Below, piece after piece: positions 13,157-24,322 of a DNA stretch of 64,000 nucleotides. The position numbers were made by a program, and so were the translations under genes. Under the pieces are notes generated by a model that saw only the letters and a list, made by a program, of their open reading frames with translations, had not been told where the DNA came from and searched no databases. The DNA is from Athripsodes cinereus (taxonomy: Eukaryota > Arthropoda > Insecta > Trichoptera > Leptoceridae): positions 11,033,982-11,097,981 of the forward strand of contig OX388314.1 of NCBI GenBank assembly GCA_947579605.1, in the 5' to 3' direction. Position 1 is the first letter of the stretch; each line of letters begins with the position of its first letter.

Positions 13157-13806
13157 TTGAAGCTGAACGAAGCCTTAGGAAAAATGGAAGGTATACTGTT
13201 GTCAAAGTACAACATGAAAATAAATAAAGACAAAACAAAATGTATGGTCGTTGGAAGGGAGGAAACGACTGCGAACATTGCCATAAATGGAGTGAGCATC
13301 AAACAAGTAAGAGAATTTGTGTACTTCAGCAAAATAATTGGCAGCAAAATAAACCAGGACGGACGCTCCAAATCAGAAATTATGAGCAGAATAAACCAGG
13401 CACGAATTGCCTTTAACAAAAAATCCAAAATATTAGAATCCCCTAATATTGATCTAAGCGTGAGGAAGAATCTCACTAAAGCCTTTGTGTGGAGCATTTT
13501 GCTATATGGGTGCGAGACGTGGCATTTGAAATGTGGTGCTATAGACGCATGCTGAAGATTCATTGGTCGGAACAGGTCGAAAACGAAGAAGTGTTAACCA
13601 TGGTTGGCGAAAAAAGGCAACTCCTCAAAAGAATCTGCCAACAACGAGCTAACTGGATTGGCCACAACATCAGGCACCCAGGACTGCTCATCGCAATCGC
13701 AGAGGGCAGGACCGAAGGCACAAATGGCAGAGGCCGACCGAGAGACGCCTATATGGACCAACTGAAGAGGGACATGAGCTGTGGTTCATACATGGAGTTG
13801 AAGAGA
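13157..13806 (+). mobile_element. RTE-A LINE, left half of a split copy
   Basis: A 5'-truncated copy that begins inside the reverse transcriptase, just after the YADD region. It encodes [17 protein letters not shown], the [17 protein letters not shown] region and [17 protein letters not shown]. It has a 34-bp deletion after CETW and a small insertion near VYF, so it is not functional. It stops abruptly at gttgaagaga. The missing 3' 80 bp lie at 18317-18397. atataataataa occurs both before the left half (13145-13156) and after the right half (18398-18409), consistent with the TSD of one original insertion, although this sequence is low-complexity. Confidence 0.85.
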
Positions 13807-16177
13807 TGATACGATATCGTCCCACTGGGACGATCGCATCACATCATTTTACAGAATTATCAAAAGAGAAATTATCAAATATTTAAAGAAATGAATTTAC
13901 ATGAATTGTACATAAGGAAAGTATATAAATTGGCTCGTAACCCCCAGCTTCGCTACATACATTTTGCAATGTACGTAAGCGAAACACATAGAAAATTAAT
14001 TATATTATATAGAGAAAGTTACAGTTATATTTGCAAGTAAAACAGATTAATATATTGGCTCAAGTTCATGTCTAGGGATGATTCTACTTGGTCTGTGCAA
14101 GAGGAATGCATTGTGTGTGGGTGTCAGTTACATACTTCAATTATACACATTATACTTACGTAAAGTTCAGAGAATTCTTTATCCTTCGGTTTCATCATTT
14201 TCTTATGGTCATCATATCATTATAGAATACATAGGTAATTTCAGCAATAATGTTTCTTCTGTTAGTATACTTTATATTGCAAAGATTCTACTTATATCTT
14301 TTCTTGAGTAAAATCATAGATAAATATCTCCAAGTAAACCATCAAAAATTATATCAATTGGAACAAAGATTATCATAAGTACATCAGACCTTTCCAAGAA
14401 AGTGGATATATTATTTCCATCAGTGGAGCCATTCCTTTAACTCTTTGTTGCTTTCATAGTAAAATAATAGGGTCTTTCATCCATTGGTTGATCAAGGAAT
14501 TGAACCTTTGTGACATAACTACTCCAAGTATAACTAGGTTATTGGAAGACTATATGCACGGAGGCGGAGAGATGTACTTTAGTATTATTAAGAGTATTGA
14601 ATCTACTGGTGGGTATACAAAATGAATTTCAACAGAAAGATATCGGATGGAAGTGATTTACATTTATTGTGTAAACATATATTACATAACAAGACAGTTA
14701 TTTTCAAAGTAAATTTGTAGGGAGACATAATAACATACAATATGCAAAGTTATGAAAGTTATACCATATTCGGACAGAGACAATAAAACAAACAATGGTA
14801 ATTATCAAATAAACCAACCCTGGTATTATCAATATAAATCAATACCTGGTTTATCATATGATCTATAAACATTAAGTGGAATCATTCATTCTTCATTCAA
14901 ACTCAAAATCTGATATTATTACACAAAGGAAATTAATATATAGGTCAGTTCAATGATAATAGGAACTAAGTTATGGAAAAATTATCATCACCAACAATAT
15001 TCAATAGTAATATAGTCACTTACAGGTGGACAAGCGAACAGTCGTTGAATAACACAAAGACGTGCATGTTACTGATGACGTATTTTGTACACATTGACGG
15101 TAGAAGGCAGGTTCGTGAAAGAAACATACTCTGAGGTATCTATGGCGGTCGCTGGCCATTCCAAAGACGTACAGGGGTGCGTAGGTGGTGTCAGAATCTG
15201 ATAGATTCTGTTCTCAGGACGGAAGAGGTCACTACTTCTCGAGAGGCTTGAGAAACCTTATATGTTTCCACTCCATCCTCTGTGTAAAAGGTAGAAGGCG
15301 TCACTATTTCAATAGTCCTTTCAAATTCACATTGGAATGAGAGTTACATCGGTAAATCACCGATAAGCAATGCGCAGGCTACCCGAGATGAAGCGGTACA
15401 CGTTGCAGACTTATGAACACATTCATAATGTTAAATTTACATCACTGAGCAAGTATAAAGAATTGTTTAAGTGGTTTGTATGATTCCTAACATGGAATAG
15501 TTGTTCAGAAACAATGGATTATCTTATTTCACATGGTTATGAATATTGGCGGGAACACAACGAAACCACACCCTAAACCAACATATATTGTTATTATACT
15601 CAAAACTTCCAATTATTATCATTATCACCACATGAATCGCCATGTATATATAACTCAAAGAGAATATAAGCTTGTCCATAACATTATTCAATTTATTAAT
15701 TACTATTAATTATTAATCGTTACTATTGTTCCTTGATATTGGCGGTAAGATTGGTCGCGCACGTAAAACTAACACAGATATTTAAAGTACATTATTAACG
15801 ACACACAATAAGAATTGTTTTACGTACAACAGAGGGCAACACACTTGTTTATCACATTATGAAGTTAAGTACTATTGAATAATTATCGTTAGTATTATTA
15901 TTGTGTCGGAGTTACGCACATCGCTGTTCGCGACTAAGGCGGGAAGGGACAAACCCTTCTTTCGTCCAACCTATGCCATGGTTTGCGGGTAACTGAATTT
16001 GCTTAGTATTGTGTAGGTAAAAATATAACAGGTATTGAATACTAGTTAAGCGAGACCTTTATCTGTAACAGGTATTATGCTGTGACAGTAACAGGTATTG
16101 GAATACCTATTAAAATATCTATATAGGTATTTAAAATAACAGGTATTTGAGTACGCGTTTGGATTAACAGATATTGT

Positions 16178-16481
16178 TATCTAAACTAGTATTTTCCATG
16201 CATATCTGTTTAGCCCACGTAACCTGTTACTAAATACTAGGCACCAGTGACAAAAGGGTATGAGTAATGCACACTCCAGGGATTATTATTCATATTAATA
16301 ATATTACTTTTCATAAAGTTAAGTACATAGTATCTAAACTAGTATTTTCGATGCGTATTGTTAAGCCCACGTTAAAAGTTACGAAATACTAGGCACCAGC
16401 GACAAAAGGGTATGAGGAATGCACACTCCGGGGAATATTATAAATATTTAATAGCACTACTTTTTTATAAAGTTAAGTAAA
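16178..16481 (+). repeat. Tandem duplication, 152-bp unit, two diverged copies
   Basis: Copies at 16178-16329 and 16330-16481 both begin tatctaaactagtatttt, share actaggcaccag and gcacactcc, and end aaagttaagta. Their differences show that the duplication is old. It lies next to the subterminal repeats of the 2.1-kb hAT element. Confidence 0.8.
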
Positions 16482-16671
16482 AGAAGATAATACCTATCTC
16501 ATACCAAGTAGTGAAATAGTATCAGAATAGTCTGATATCCAAAAAAGGAATATAATATATTATAATTACATTGCTGGAGTAATACGACAAGTCAACCTAT
16601 TAAGTAAGTATATTTTTTTTATTTTTAACTACCTTATAAATATTTCTATTTTTTTTTTCAATTTACCCATG

Positions 16672-16745
16672 TATTCAGCAGTGGACACTCCAGAGCAGCC
16701 GTACTCAACCTTTTTGTCTTCGGGTCGCATACATATATTTGAAAG
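16672..16745 (+). repeat. Direct repeat carrying a hAT terminus
   Basis: About 70 bp are repeated at 17520-17590. Both copies read ttcagcagtggacactccag, then CAGCCGTACTCAACCT, then tgtcttcgggtc. The first part resembles the 3' tail of RTE elements (compare tattcagcag at about 36680); the second is a hAT-type terminal inverted repeat. The repeat extends 30 bp outside the terminus, so a local duplication or a nested copy is more likely than two independent insertions. Confidence 0.6.
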
Positions 16746-16868
16746 GGGCGCAACAACTAGTTAAACTCGTATAACTAAAAATTAGGATCCCCCCCTCCTT
16801 TCTAAGAAAACATTTGTTTTGGTGTTAGATATTAAATTCTAAATATTGAACAATTTGTATTTTATGTT

Positions 16869-17029
16869 GTTGGCCGCACGGCCGCGTGTTGAGTAAGAGG
16901 AACCGACGTGCGTGTATGAGAAACTGTTTGAATGTGGAGGAAGCGAAGGAAGTGTGTAAAGATAGATCTGTTTGGCGTTCCGTTCTCTCTGCCTACCCCA
17001 CTTGGGACATGGCGTGAGGGTATAGTATA
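16869..17029 (+). mobile_element. LINE-B 3' fragment with 12-bp TSD
   Basis: The last 160 bp of LINE-B: RVLSKRNRRACMRN-type codons, CKDRSVWRSVLSAYPTWDMA and a stop, then the tail gggtatagtata. gtattttatgtt (16857-16868) and gtattttaggtt (17030-17041) are the TSD, with one mismatch. It lies inside the 2.1-kb hAT element and is therefore younger than it. Confidence 0.8.
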
Positions 17030-17550
17030 GTATTTTAGGTTTAAAGTTTCATGTAGTCGATATTCATTGTAGTCTATTTTGTTTTCTTGCTGTGGTTTCA
17101 CGGCAAAATATAATTCAGTTCAATATTGAAGTGATTAGAGTGGATGAGTGTGTGAAGATCCCTGGTAGGGATGGCAAGTATGAAAGATTGTAAAGAATTT
17201 ATAGATTTAGTCCAGATCAGAAGTTTAGAAAGTGACTTACCAAATGTGAGTAATGAAACTCGCGATTATTAAAGATGATTTATTATGAAAAACAGTTTTA
17301 CAATTACGAATTATGTTACACTAGATTTTATAGAGGAATGTAAACGTATGTGTGGTCAGCCAGGTAGAGAGAATTAGAATGATTTTTGATTTGTGATAAT
17401 TCTTATCACTGACGATTCCTGACGTCATCCAAGCTGACCACAATACTAATTAAGTGTTGCCTGCTCACTACAATATAATAGAATAATAAATTAATATTCC
17501 TATCTGTTTTCTTATGCACGCCCACGCGTTCAGCAGTGGACACTCCAGAA

Positions 17551-17822
17551 CAGCCGTACTCAACCTATTATGTCTTCGGGTCACAACACTAAAATAACCA
17601 AAAAAAATATAGGATACTCCTAATTTGTAACAAAAAACGTTTACGATATTTCAAAAAATGATCATTTTTGGGGAAATTGAATGATGAATTCATTTTCTGG
17701 TGTTTAATAAGGACATTTCATAAATGGAATACATTTAAGAATATGTTTGCTTAGCTGGAACTTTTCAGGAAGAAATTTTTAAATCACAAAAAATTTAGCG
17801 GGCCGCAGATTAAGTATCCCTG
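17551..17822. mobile_element. Non-autonomous hAT element, about 272 bp
   Basis: The left end is CAGCCGTACTCAACCT and the right end, inverted, is CAGGGATACTTAATCT with gcggcccgc next to it, a common hAT MITE layout. The interior is AT-rich and non-coding. I could not find a matching 8-bp duplication (ctccagaa against ctcagtgg), so one end may be eroded or belong to a different copy. Confidence 0.55.
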
Positions 17823-18316
17823 CTCAGTGGGATGAGAGACCATGTTCACGAGCTGACAGCATGACATGGGTCATAGGTTCATGGTGGAGACTGGCGTGAA
17901 CGTGCCCTTGTCACATCAAGGTCATGGGTTGTATCACGTGTACAGAGAGTGAGAGCACGGGGGGCCAGAACTTCCGTTGGTGAGAAAATAAACAGTTCCT
18001 GGAGTACTAGGTATTGGTAACAGGTATTTGCAAATAACAGTTTAGGGACTACCTGTTACTGGGAAATACTCCTTAAGCACATCACTAAATTTGCTTGCAA
18101 GCGACGCGAGGAGGAACAGGCACGTTTAACGGTTATTCTTCAAGGGAATGAGAATCATACGATGTGGTGCCGTGTGCAGATCGAAGCATCAGCCCGTCAC
18201 GTGTTCTTTGTAACGTACAATTATTATTATTATTACGGAAGACTCACAGACAACAAATGACTGTAGGAACATTAGCCAGTATGAACTTTTCCGCAGCGAT
18301 TATTTAATGCGTAGCA

Positions 18317-18397
18317 GAGACTGGCTGAGAATAGGGAGAAGTGGAGAAGAAAGTCCAAACTCGTTGCAGACCAATCCAATGGATTGTAACTCATTAT
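18317..18397 (+). mobile_element. RTE-A LINE, right half of the split copy
   Basis: Starts exactly where the 13157-13806 half stops, with gaga duplicated. It encodes RLAENREKWRRKSKLVADQS, then the stop in ggattgtaactc and the short tail attatata. The stop lies only about 15 bp from the element end, as in the other RTE-A copies, so the family has almost no 3' UTR. Confidence 0.85.
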
Positions 18398-18551
18398 ATA
18401 TAATAATAAATTCTGATACCATGACAAAGTGCTAAAACAAATAATAACAATACTAACGACTAGAAATAATAATGATTCAGAATACTCGTAACAACTTTTT
18501 CGTTTTTTTTTTAAATAATAGAAATAACATATAGAAGTAATAAATAAATGT

Positions 18552-18723
18552 GTTCGTCGGTAGCCTGGAGGTAGAGTCTCGGCCTCCGGAACAAGGGGTC
18601 CGTGGTTCGATCCCAGTTGCCGGCAAACTCCCCTTTCACGGCACAAGCTTTTAGCTTAGTGTGAAAGGTGTATAAGGTTGTATTTGGGTTAAAAACAAAA
18701 CCCAGATATACCTTTAAAAAAAA
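18552..18723 (+). mobile_element. tRNA-derived SINE (SINE-1), copy 2
   Basis: The tRNA-like head has an A-box-like tagcctggaggtagag and the B-box ggttcgatccc. The body follows, with the stem arms cctttcac (18632-18639) and gtgaaagg (18661-18668) enclosing aagc/gctt. The 3' end is cccagatatacc plus an A-run. It is probably transcribed by RNA polymerase III and moved by a LINE partner. The minus strand gives an accidental frame encoding NTTLYTFHTKLKACAVKGEF. Confidence 0.9.
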
Positions 18724-20401
18724 CAATATACACTTGCTGAATGCATGGAAGTAAAAATTGTAATTATAAAACAACAAACGAAATAAAATAAAAAGAAGCT
18801 AACCTTATATTGTGATATAACAAAACCAGACATGGACACAATTTTGGTATTTGCCACTTAATATGTTAAAATGCTTTTTTTAATGTTATTCATATAATAT
18901 GTATATGTACTAAAGTTCCCTGGGGCTTAATGCGAAGCGAAAACAAGATGATAATGATAAATAAAATGATAAATTTTGTTGTTAAATCCTACAAAGGAAA
19001 CTCCTACTGACTATGAATATGGATATCGTTTTGGAACAATGTCTCAAACTTAGTAAAAAATGTTAGTTTTAAATCAAATAGTTGAATTTGTAAGGGTGGA
19101 GTGAAACTATAAAAAAGTACTTTCATGTGGAAAACGTCAATTTCTCTTCTCGATTTTTATCCGTGAAAATTAATATTTTGTGCTGTGATGTTTAAAAATT
19201 GTATTTATATTTAGAATTGTAGACAAACAATATTTTAAACACGCCTATTTATTGCATTTATAAACGGAGTGTGCCATATCAACGCTCCTTAGGAGAAACC
19301 GCCACTGGTTTTGAGTTGGGAACTTCACAATAGTTTTAAAATGCTACGACGTAAATTTTTAGTTTTAATTATGATGTTTTTTCGTTTTTATGTATTAACA
19401 CATTTTTGTACGACAGTATCTTTCTTTATATTGTGGGAGTAAGTACAAGATAAAAAAATATAAAGGTTAAGAATATTTTATTAAGGGCTTACGATTTAAA
19501 AAATCGTTTACTTGGCAGTACATAAAACATCCTTCGTTAAATTATTAGAAAACGGAAATTTTGTTAGAAATCTACCTACAATAAATAAAAAATTTGTGAT
19601 TTTTAGCATAAACTTTTTACCTGCTTACTTATTTTTCTTGTAGTTCGTTTTGTGTATTCATTGTTTTTATTTGAATTACATGCCAGTATAGCAAGTTAAA
19701 TTGTTATTAGAGCAAAAGTAAACCGTGACGATATTTTTTTCCAATTTTGTTTCAATTTGTAAAATATTTTATTCTGTTTTTATGACTATATTAGAATTTA
19801 TTCAAATTCAATAACAAGAGAGAATAAATTGAAAAGGACAGAAATGAAATTATTCAACAATAAAAATATAAACTATCGCCACGAAACATCGCCAAAATTA
19901 TGTTACGTTACACATTATATATTATGTAGCTATATCATATTCATTTAAGTTGGGATGGGAGTCTATTGCTTCTAGGTATTCCTCAAAAGATTTTTGTCAA
20001 TTGTTGCTTCTAGATCACATTTCTTTTCTAGCTATAGAATAATTACATGAAGTGAAAAATATTTATCAAATTGCTATTCTTAATTTATTTTATCATTTTA
20101 AACTTGGATATTTTTTTTATATTGTGCACATACGAACTCAGCTTGTTAGTATTTTTTCATTCCCAATATCCTTTGTGAAATAAATTTATGTATATTCATT
20201 TTTAGTAAACCTTTTTCAATATTTTCTTGCAATTCGAATTTAAATTTAAGAGAAATTTATTGGAATTTAATTAATCGTAGATAAAAATACAATATTATTT
20301 TTCACTTACATTGTTATTCAAGCTATTTTGTTATAGGTAGGTACTTGGTGTTTTTTTTTACATTAGATATAGAAACAAAAACGTTATTTTTCTATTCTAA
20401 C
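18724..20401. other. AT-rich intergenic DNA
   Basis: No gene or clear repeat was seen in this stretch. Confidence 0.5.
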
Positions 20402-21030
20402 GTACTCTTCGCACAATCTAAACACAATATTAATCTTATACTATATTATACTATACTATACCCTCACGCCATGTCCCAGGAGGGGTAGGCAGAGAAAACG
20501 GAACGCCATATAGATCTATCCTTACATACTTCTTTACATTCTGCTTCCTCTGCATTCATCCAGTTTCTCATACATGCACGCCGATTTCTCTTACTCAGCA
20601 CGCGTCCGTCCTTAAGAATTTGGTCCACGTGATCAAGCCACGTGGTTCTTGGACGTCCGCGCTTCCTCACACCCCTTCTTTCAGATAAATACATCCTCTT
20701 CGTCATCCTTTCATCTTGCATTCGCTCAACATGTCCAAACCATCTCAACTTGTTTACACGCATTCTGTCCACAACACTCCTCTCACATCCGCTCATTCTC
20801 CTGATATCCTCATTCTTCACTCTATCTCGCAACGTTTTACCAACCATTCTTCTCAGTGAACGCATCTCCACAGCATTTATTCCACTCTCATCCTTTTTTA
20901 ACCACGTCCAAGTTTCGCTTGCATACATAAGTGTCGGTATCAGAATGGTATTGTGCACTAGCATTTTTGCCTTATTAATCTTATCTCGATCTTAATCATA
21001 TGACTTAGTATCGACTTAAAAATATCTTGC
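20402..21030. mobile_element. MITE family M1, copy split by a LINE-B insertion
   Basis: 20402-20439 (tactcttcgcacaatct...taatcttat) matches the left end of the 12413 copy. 20985-21030 (ctcgatcttaatcatatgac) matches the interior of the 41228 copy. The two parts are separated by LINE-B at 20440-20973 and joined by its 11-bp TSD. The far terminus is too decayed to place. Confidence 0.6.
20440..20973 (-). mobile_element. LINE-B 3' fragment, best preserved, 11-bp TSD
   Basis: An intact 166-codon minus-strand frame encodes the C-terminal region of a non-LTR retrotransposon polyprotein: MLVHNTILIPTLMYASETW, AVEMRSLRRMVGK, LRWFGHVERM, RKRGRPRTTWLDHVDQIL and a final CKDRSIWRSVFSAYPSWDMA. The W-GHV-RM and GRPR-TW motifs follow the reverse transcriptase in RTE/BovB-like and related LINEs; I cannot settle the clade. 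The tail is gggtatagtatagtata. attaatcttat flanks it perfectly (20429-20439 and 20974-20984). It is 5'-truncated, so the frame is a remnant rather than a gene. Confidence 0.88.
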
Positions 21031-21865
21031 TTCGCTTTTGAAATAACTCACAACTTGTGATAGGTAGAGGCTTAGTGTATAGAAGTTTAAGGATATGTTC
21101 CATTATAATATTGAGAAAGGCGTTAGAGCTCTTTCAAGAAATAAAATAACATGTTGTATAAGTAATACTTTCAGAAACTACATTATGTGTTGAATAAATA
21201 ATGCTAGCTCTTAAATTAATGATGGTTTTAAGAATTTAAATGACAGTTCTGATGTTTGATTCTTGATGCTAAACAAAACTGATTTGAATACATAATATGG
21301 AATAAATAAGGTACAAATATCTATTTTTCATTTTATATTTACATATGTGCAGTGGAGCCTCGGGCGTAGAATAAATCTTTGACTGTTTTATATTTATTCC
21401 TATATATCCCACCTATGATAACTATGATGATATTATTATGAATGAATACTATTTTTTTTAAATATTATTCATGCAATAATAATGCACATAGGTGGATATT
21501 TTTAGCGAATAGTCAGCCACCATTGTTTATACTCGTATAATTTATGATTTCGACTTTGATTTACAACTTTTTTTGTTTGTTTTTTGTTAAATGCTATAAT
21601 AATTTTCCAGACCAAATTATACTATGTTATAAACAATATGTACATAGTTGATGAAATTAGATCAATTTGTAAACAAACATTATTATCTCTTCCAGACTCC
21701 CTTGAGTAACTTTTATTTAAAGGGTTAGTGACCAAACAAATAATCCAGAGTATTTAATTTAAAGTATTAGCCTCGTTACGGATATTCCTGTCAAATGACT
21801 TTAAGTATAAAGATAGATAGAACTGATCTAGAGTTTGTGTGTTCACATTGTGAAAAGACATTTTA
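21031..21865. other. AT-rich intergenic DNA
   Basis: Nothing recognised. Confidence 0.5.
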
Positions 21866-22017
21866 AACATATTTCATATCAACAAAAACACCCAAAAGAA
21901 CTCTCTTCGCCGAGTAAGATCTCTTGAAAATGTCAAGCTCACTTGACGAAAGTAGGTACTCGAGTATTAAATCAATGGTGAAAAGTAAACAGTGTTTTTG
22001 TTGATATCAAATATGTT
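21866..22017. mobile_element. MITE with TA duplication, Tc1/mariner-like
   Basis: Terminal inverted repeats AACATATTTCATATCAACAA and, inverted, AACATATTTGATATCAACAA continue to aaacac (about 26 bp, one mismatch). TA lies immediately outside both ends (21864-21865 and 22018-22019). The 100-bp interior is non-coding. Confidence 0.75.
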
Positions 22018-22924
22018 TATAGATAGAACTGTAAATAATATTACCGACTGATAATTTATGATCATTAGGAAGGTATATATTACGTCAATTTTAAGAATAT
22101 GTTACAAAAAACAAGGTAATAATCGTGTTTCCGGCAAAGGATAAGCCTTTCACTCTGTTATGTAATTTTGAAGCATCCTGTAACAGGCAAATTATCGTTA
22201 TAAGAGAGTTAACATCTTCAATTTATTGGTGATATATATTTGTTTATTGAGATTGAAAGGGGAACTATAATATCCATCTCATAGGATGTGCTATAATGGT
22301 ATAGATTAATATAAATAAGCATAAGTAATATGTATTATGATAATGTTACAAAGACACAAGGTGAAAGCATCACGTACTTTCATAGAGGTTTTAAGATGGA
22401 GGAAGGGTATTATAGAAAATAGAAGAGACAGTATGAAATATTTACTTACAATGACTACATTGTTTAACAAATATTGTAACCAGACACCTTACTATCAACA
22501 TTTGTGTTGCCATGTTAATAATTATGTTATGTACGTTTTGTGTTTTCTTTGTGTAAGTAAACACACAGAATCCTTTGTCAGAAACAGATACGTAGTAATA
22601 ATAATATCAAATAAACTGTGAATATCATCGCCATCGTCTTGATTGGTGGAATCATAAAATAAACAATTATTCCCGATAAATATTCAATTTTTTGCTGAGT
22701 TTTTTACGATTTGGTATAAGAATTTAAGTAATATCCAAATTTTCAATATTTTTCCGGTTTATAAATAATGTGAATATTTAATATGAATATTTATGAATAT
22801 TTAAAATACTTTTATTAAAAAAAAAAACAAAAATACCCAGAATCCTATCTTCCATCCTCAAAAATGCATGTTGCTATGTAGGCACCTAGATCTGTTCATC
22901 AGTAATTATGGGCGGTAATGAGCA
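22018..22924. other. AT-rich intergenic DNA
   Basis: A 94-codon plus-strand frame (22337-22621) has no recognisable domain or splice context. I do not call it a gene. Confidence 0.45.
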
Positions 22925-23235
22925 AACCTGGGTGCCTGATGTGACCAATCACTAAGCTCGTTGTTTTTTTGTTGATTTTTTTTGTTTATAAAATGAAACA
23001 CGATATATAGTTATTCCACTATTGACTTTATTTATTTTTGCGAGCTGGCTTTCAAGAGCTTTCACTCTCATCGTCAGGCAAAAGTAAAGAACGTGTTTCA
23101 TTTTAAAAATTATTAATATGAACTTGGTTGATATATTAAACTTTTTTTTTTGTTTCATGATTTCTTTTAGGAGTTGCTTACATTTGTCTACCCTGATTCA
23201 CACCTTTTGTTTTCGACATTTTCTGACCAATGGAT
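22925..23235 (-). mobile_element. RTE-A remnant split by an insertion
   Basis: Minus-strand RTE-A sequence occurs at about 22925-22965 (gggtgcctgatgtgaccaat, agctcgttgtt) and resumes at about 23155-23235 (ggagttgctt, taccctg, ttttcgac, tgaccaatggatc). The parts are adjacent in intact copies. The intervening 190 bp is a T-rich block with gcgagctggctttcaagagc and ctcatcgtcaggc, probably another mobile fragment. gatttctttt-like sequence on both sides could be its TSD. Confidence 0.6.
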
Positions 23236-24322
23236 CCGATTCACACCAATAGGGTGGTAATACGTGCACATTTCTCTGGAGAGTGGGGAGGTGTTCAAGA
23301 CGAGGTTAAAACCCCTATTGTTCAGGAGGTGTTATGATTCTAGAATAGGCCCTTGCGGTGGTTTTTCCACAAAACAGCGCATCATAAATAAGTTGTCTAG
23401 TTATTATTATTTTTACGAAAATTTAGCACATTATTAGAATTCATCAGATCAATATAGCAAATCACAAGATACTTCATATACTTACCTACGTCATTTTTTT
23501 AACTACCCTTATTGTATTATACTCTTAATTGTATGATTTAAAGTTTATATTTACTTACCTAATTAATTTCCGATAGAATATTTAAGTTAATAATTAAAAT
23601 TTCGTTAACTATTAAGTAGTCACTATGCCTTTTATAAGCTAATAAAAAAATATTATGCCATAAAATTTGCGTTCAGTTTTTTGTATAAATTTAATATTAA
23701 ATTTTATGAAGTTTTAATTGAGGTAAATCAAATTTATTAATGAAATTGTGTTGATTACAATAATAATAAGCTTTAAATCATTTTTTTTACACTTATTATA
23801 ATTCTTAAATGTTAGATGACTTACATACTACCACGTTGAAAATATTTTGTGACATGTCTGCATGATATTCAAAAGGTAAATGCCCGAAGAACTAATGTAT
23901 TATGTATGTAGATGTATAGCGTACAGTGTAGACATTAAAAATAAGTTTTTATTCAGAAAAATAATGGGAAGGATAATGCTAGCCATTGGAATCAGCAATG
24001 AATACCATTGACTAAATAAACTCATATAGAAGATGAAGATGATATCACATTCATTAGAAACAAACTACCTATCCTAGAAAAACAATTAAACTAAATATAA
24101 AATAGAATAATTACATTGTTGGATTGTTTCAAAAAGGTTTATTTATTTTTATATGTTTATTGTCAACCAATTTCACTTATATTATGAGACTCACTGCAGA
24201 TAAATTGCATAAAATAAATGTGCATATTGTCTTTTCCATGCTAATAACATAAGATGGGTTTTAATTCATTCGTTACATCCACAGAATTCCATACAAAACT
24301 TAGAACCCTGAACGTTTACAAA
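23236..24322. other. AT-rich intergenic DNA
   Basis: A somewhat GC-richer patch at 23270-23390 could be an old LINE remnant, but no diagnostic motif is left. The rest is AT-rich. Confidence 0.4.

Larger units (their letters stand above)
16004..18088. mobile_element. 2.1-kb hAT-type element with subterminal repeats
   Basis: A perfect 8-bp duplication aatttgct flanks it (15996-16003 and 18089-18096). The ends are TAGTATTGTG and, inverted, TAGTGATGTG. Subterminal clusters of AACAGGTATT or its complement lie near both ends (about 16029-16240 and 18010-18060), as expected for hAT transposase binding regions. No transposase frame is visible. A 152-bp internal tandem duplication, a LINE-B insertion and another hAT MITE account for much of its length. 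It sits inside the 13807-18316 insertion. Confidence 0.75.
13807..18316. mobile_element. 4.5-kb insertion with TG...CA ends and 4-bp TSD
   Basis: It interrupts RTE-A exactly: gaga ends the left half (13803-13806) and is repeated at the start of the right half (18317-18320). The inserted DNA begins TGATACGATATCG and ends GCGTAGCA. TG...CA ends with a 4-bp duplication suggest an LTR-retrotransposon derivative. The ends are also weakly inverted (TGATACG and TGCTACG), so a DNA transposon is possible. Without the nested 2.1-kb hAT it would be about 2.4 kb. I find no gag/pol frame and no convincing long terminal repeats; a weak resemblance between the first and last 160 bp was not enough. A perfect stem ATCGTCCC/GGGACGAT lies 9 bp from the left end. 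Confidence 0.65.

Noticed and set aside
13807..18316. 162-bp LTR pair at the ends of the 4.5-kb insertion
   Set aside because: Positions 13807-13968 and 18155-18316 share a few short matches (atacgat, gatcg) but no continuous identity. Not enough to call LTRs.
18552..18640. Functional tRNA genes at the SINE-1 heads
   Set aside because: A- and B-boxes are present, but the acceptor stem does not pair and each head continues into the same SINE body and A-tail.
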